DNA of 14,271 bases, from positions 1 through 14,271 of the forward strand of contig DKEG01000067.1 of assembly GCA_002452095.1 (NCBI GenBank), written 5' to 3'. This stretch comes from Bacteroidales bacterium UBA6828 (GTDB lineage Bacteria > Bacteroidota > Bacteroidia > Bacteroidales > Paludibacteraceae). Positions 13,117-14,271 of the stretch are shown piece by piece; position 1 is the stretch's first letter; each line of letters starts with the position of its first letter. Both the position numbers and the translations under genes were made by a program. The notes below the pieces were generated by a model. It was not told where the DNA came from. It was given only the letters and a program-made list of their open reading frames with translations, and made no database searches.

Positions 13117-13134
13117 TATATCGAGCTCACGTTA
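13111..13134 (-). repeat. Post-stop motif copy 4 (-), directly after the fucosyltransferase gene
   Basis: On the minus strand TAACGTGAGCTCGATATAAT begins one base after the TAA stop at 13136-13138. It differs from the plus-strand copy at 12987 at a few positions only and is very close to the copy at 3784. Confidence 0.6.
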
Positions 13135-13135
13135 G

Positions 13136-14179
13136 TTACTTATTCCCTGTCTTTCGCATCAGCCATTCGGTCAGTTTCCATAGGTGTTTATTGCGGCGGG
13201 CAAGGGGATAGAGGGTCTGCATATAGAACTGCGACAGGCGGTAGTAGAGGCTGTGCTCATACGCCTTGCGTTCACGCTGCCGCTCACGGACAATACGCGC
13301 CCCCCAGTAGGTGCGGTTATACCGTTTTGCCTGCTCTTTGTCCTGACTGAAGATATTCTCTAAAAAAGCGTCCAATGCCGCCTGTGCTTTTGCCCGCATC
13401 TGCGGGTCATTCAAAGCAGGTTCACGAAGGTATTGGCGCAACAGGTCAGGATTGTCGTCTATCTCAACGACACGCTTTACCACCTCATCAAAAGACGCAT
13501 AGTCCGCACAATTGATAAAGGCTTTCGGGTTAAAATCCTGTGTCACCAACGGGTCGCCATAGTAAATAGGGATGCACCCTGAGGCAAAGGCTTCCACTAT
13601 TTTTTCGGTAGTATAGCCCGGATAGGCTGTATTCTCAAAGGCAATGGCAAAGCGGTGCGAGGTCTGGAAAGCCATCTTATCCGCCACAGGCGCACCCGTA
13701 TTGTTTAGCAGTTTCCCCCCCGAATCCACTCTCCGCACGGCATTGAGCGCATTAAAGAACGCAATGCGTTGCTCTGCCGCACGCCCATTGGAGCAGACAA
13801 AAGCGCAAAAGTCTTTCTTTGCCGCAATCTCCTCCTCGGTCAGGAGATGTTTCCGCTCTATCTGCTCAAACGCCTTGCTGTTGTAGGTATAGTAGAGGGG
13901 ATAGCGCAAATAGCGGTCGCCGAACTCAATGTGATCAAACCCGATGGCATAGTCGCAAAGGTTAAAATCGGGTGTCTGGCACTCCCCCGTCCAAAATATC
14001 TTGACGCAATCATTATATTTCAGGTGTTCCTCTCCAAATACGGAAAACACCAGATAATCAGGCTTATCCGACAACTCCACCTCATACCCGTGCTCCTGCA
14101 GCCACAGGTATATCCATGTCCGCGAGGGATTGAAATTAGCAAAATAATCTACAAAGCGTATCCGTATTTTCTTAGCCAT
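13136..14179 (-). CDS. GT10 alpha-1,3-fucosyltransferase-like protein
   Basis: The 347-residue product matches family GT10 (PF00852), inverting enzymes that move L-fucose from GDP-fucose to GlcNAc or Glc in glycan chains. The hallmark is at 177-209: FAIAFENTAYPGYTTEKI, then EAFASGCIPIYYGDP. FCAFVCSNG lies at 124-132. R138, Y189, E192 and K193 have the same spacing as the donor-site residues R195, Y246, E249 and K250 I recall from Helicobacter pylori FucT. The heptad repeats of the Helicobacter enzyme are absent. The tail is basic and aromatic (about 298-347, with YYRLSQFYMQTLYPLARRNK), fitting peripheral membrane binding. It is transcribed from its own promoter toward the GT4 gene, with base composition like the housekeeping genes. 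Linkage specificity cannot be read directly. Confidence 0.88.
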   Translation of the reverse strand: MAKKIRIRFVDYFANFNPSRTWIYLWLQEHGYEVELSDKPDYLVFSVFGEEHLKYNDCVKIFWTGECQTPDFNLCDYAIGFDHIEFGDRYLRYPLYYTYNSKAFEQIERKHLLTEEEIAAKKDFCAFVCSNGRAAEQRIAFFNALNAVRRVDSGGKLLNNTGAPVADKMAFQTSHRFAIAFENTAYPGYTTEKIVEAFASGCIPIYYGDPLVTQDFNPKAFINCADYASFDEVVKRVVEIDDNPDLLRQYLREPALNDPQMRAKAQAALDAFLENIFSQDKEQAKRYNRTYWGARIVRERQRERKAYEHSLYYRLSQFYMQTLYPLARRNKHLWKLTEWLMRKTGNK

Positions 14180-14209
14180 CTGTCTCTATTTTTCTTTGCA
14201 TTTATGCGG

Positions 14210-14241
14210 CAAAGTTAGCATAATTTATCGGATTACACAAG
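14210..14241 (-). promoter_or_regulatory. Promoter of the fucosyltransferase gene
   Basis: On the minus strand CTTG (14238-14241, containing the TTG core), a 20-bp spacer and TAACTTTG (14210-14217) match the Bacteroidota consensus. The -7 box ends 30 bp before ATG 14179. The remaining bases to 14271 show no gene. Confidence 0.68.
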
Positions 14242-14271
14242 TCCTCTATGCTAACTCGCTATAATACAAGC

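Overview
The window looks like chromosomal DNA from a member of the Bacteroidota, probably order Bacteroidales. Four genes or operons are preceded by the Bacteroidota promoter pattern (TTG-type -33 box, 20 bp spacer, TAnnTTTG -7 box), and a weaker fifth candidate has the same spacing. No convincing Shine-Dalgarno sequences precede the start codons. The protein set (MtaB, a FadD-like ligase, a KdsC-like HAD phosphatase, a Bacteroides-type Fic protein, a GT10 fucosyltransferase) fits that assignment. The species cannot be named from sequence alone.

Left part (1-5430), housekeeping genes in loosely packed DNA. mtaB (tRNA methylthiotransferase) is followed by a 46-codon start-less coding remnant and a strong hairpin terminator. 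A monocistronic long-chain acyl-CoA synthetase gene follows, ending in a long hairpin terminator. An AlkD-type DNA glycosylase gene lies convergent to it. Between alkD and the next operon is a 759 bp spacer that holds an array of GC-rich palindromes and a 16 bp perfect hairpin, but no convincing gene.

Middle part (5408-12985), one probable surface-glycan operon on the + strand. Its order is KdsC-like HAD phosphatase, Fic protein, IspD/TarI-family cytidylyltransferase, polysaccharide pyruvyl transferase-like protein, FrhB-like iron-sulfur protein, two GT2 glycosyltransferases and one GT4 glycosyltransferase. Adjacent genes overlap by 1-4 bp or are separated by at most 10 bp, and the only promoter seen is ahead of the HAD gene. 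The four genes at 7821-11887 are visibly more AT-rich than the flanking genes, as if a variable cassette had been exchanged between conserved ends. No flippase, polymerase or capsule export gene is present, so the pathway must continue elsewhere or modify an existing lipid-linked glycan or lipopolysaccharide.

Right part (12986-14271). A convergent gene encodes a GT10 alpha-1,3-fucosyltransferase-like enzyme with its own promoter, consistent with fucosylated surface glycan.

The less expected signals are: a short motif (consensus about TAAYRTSAGYTCKATAYAA) found just after several stop codons and framing both convergent intergenic spacers; a G8 tract and a 12-bp tandem repeat inside the Fic gene; a low-complexity insertion and a short C-terminus in the cytidylyltransferase; and the PPT-FrhB pair, whose chemistry is not established. 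All family assignments come from reading motifs; no search was run.
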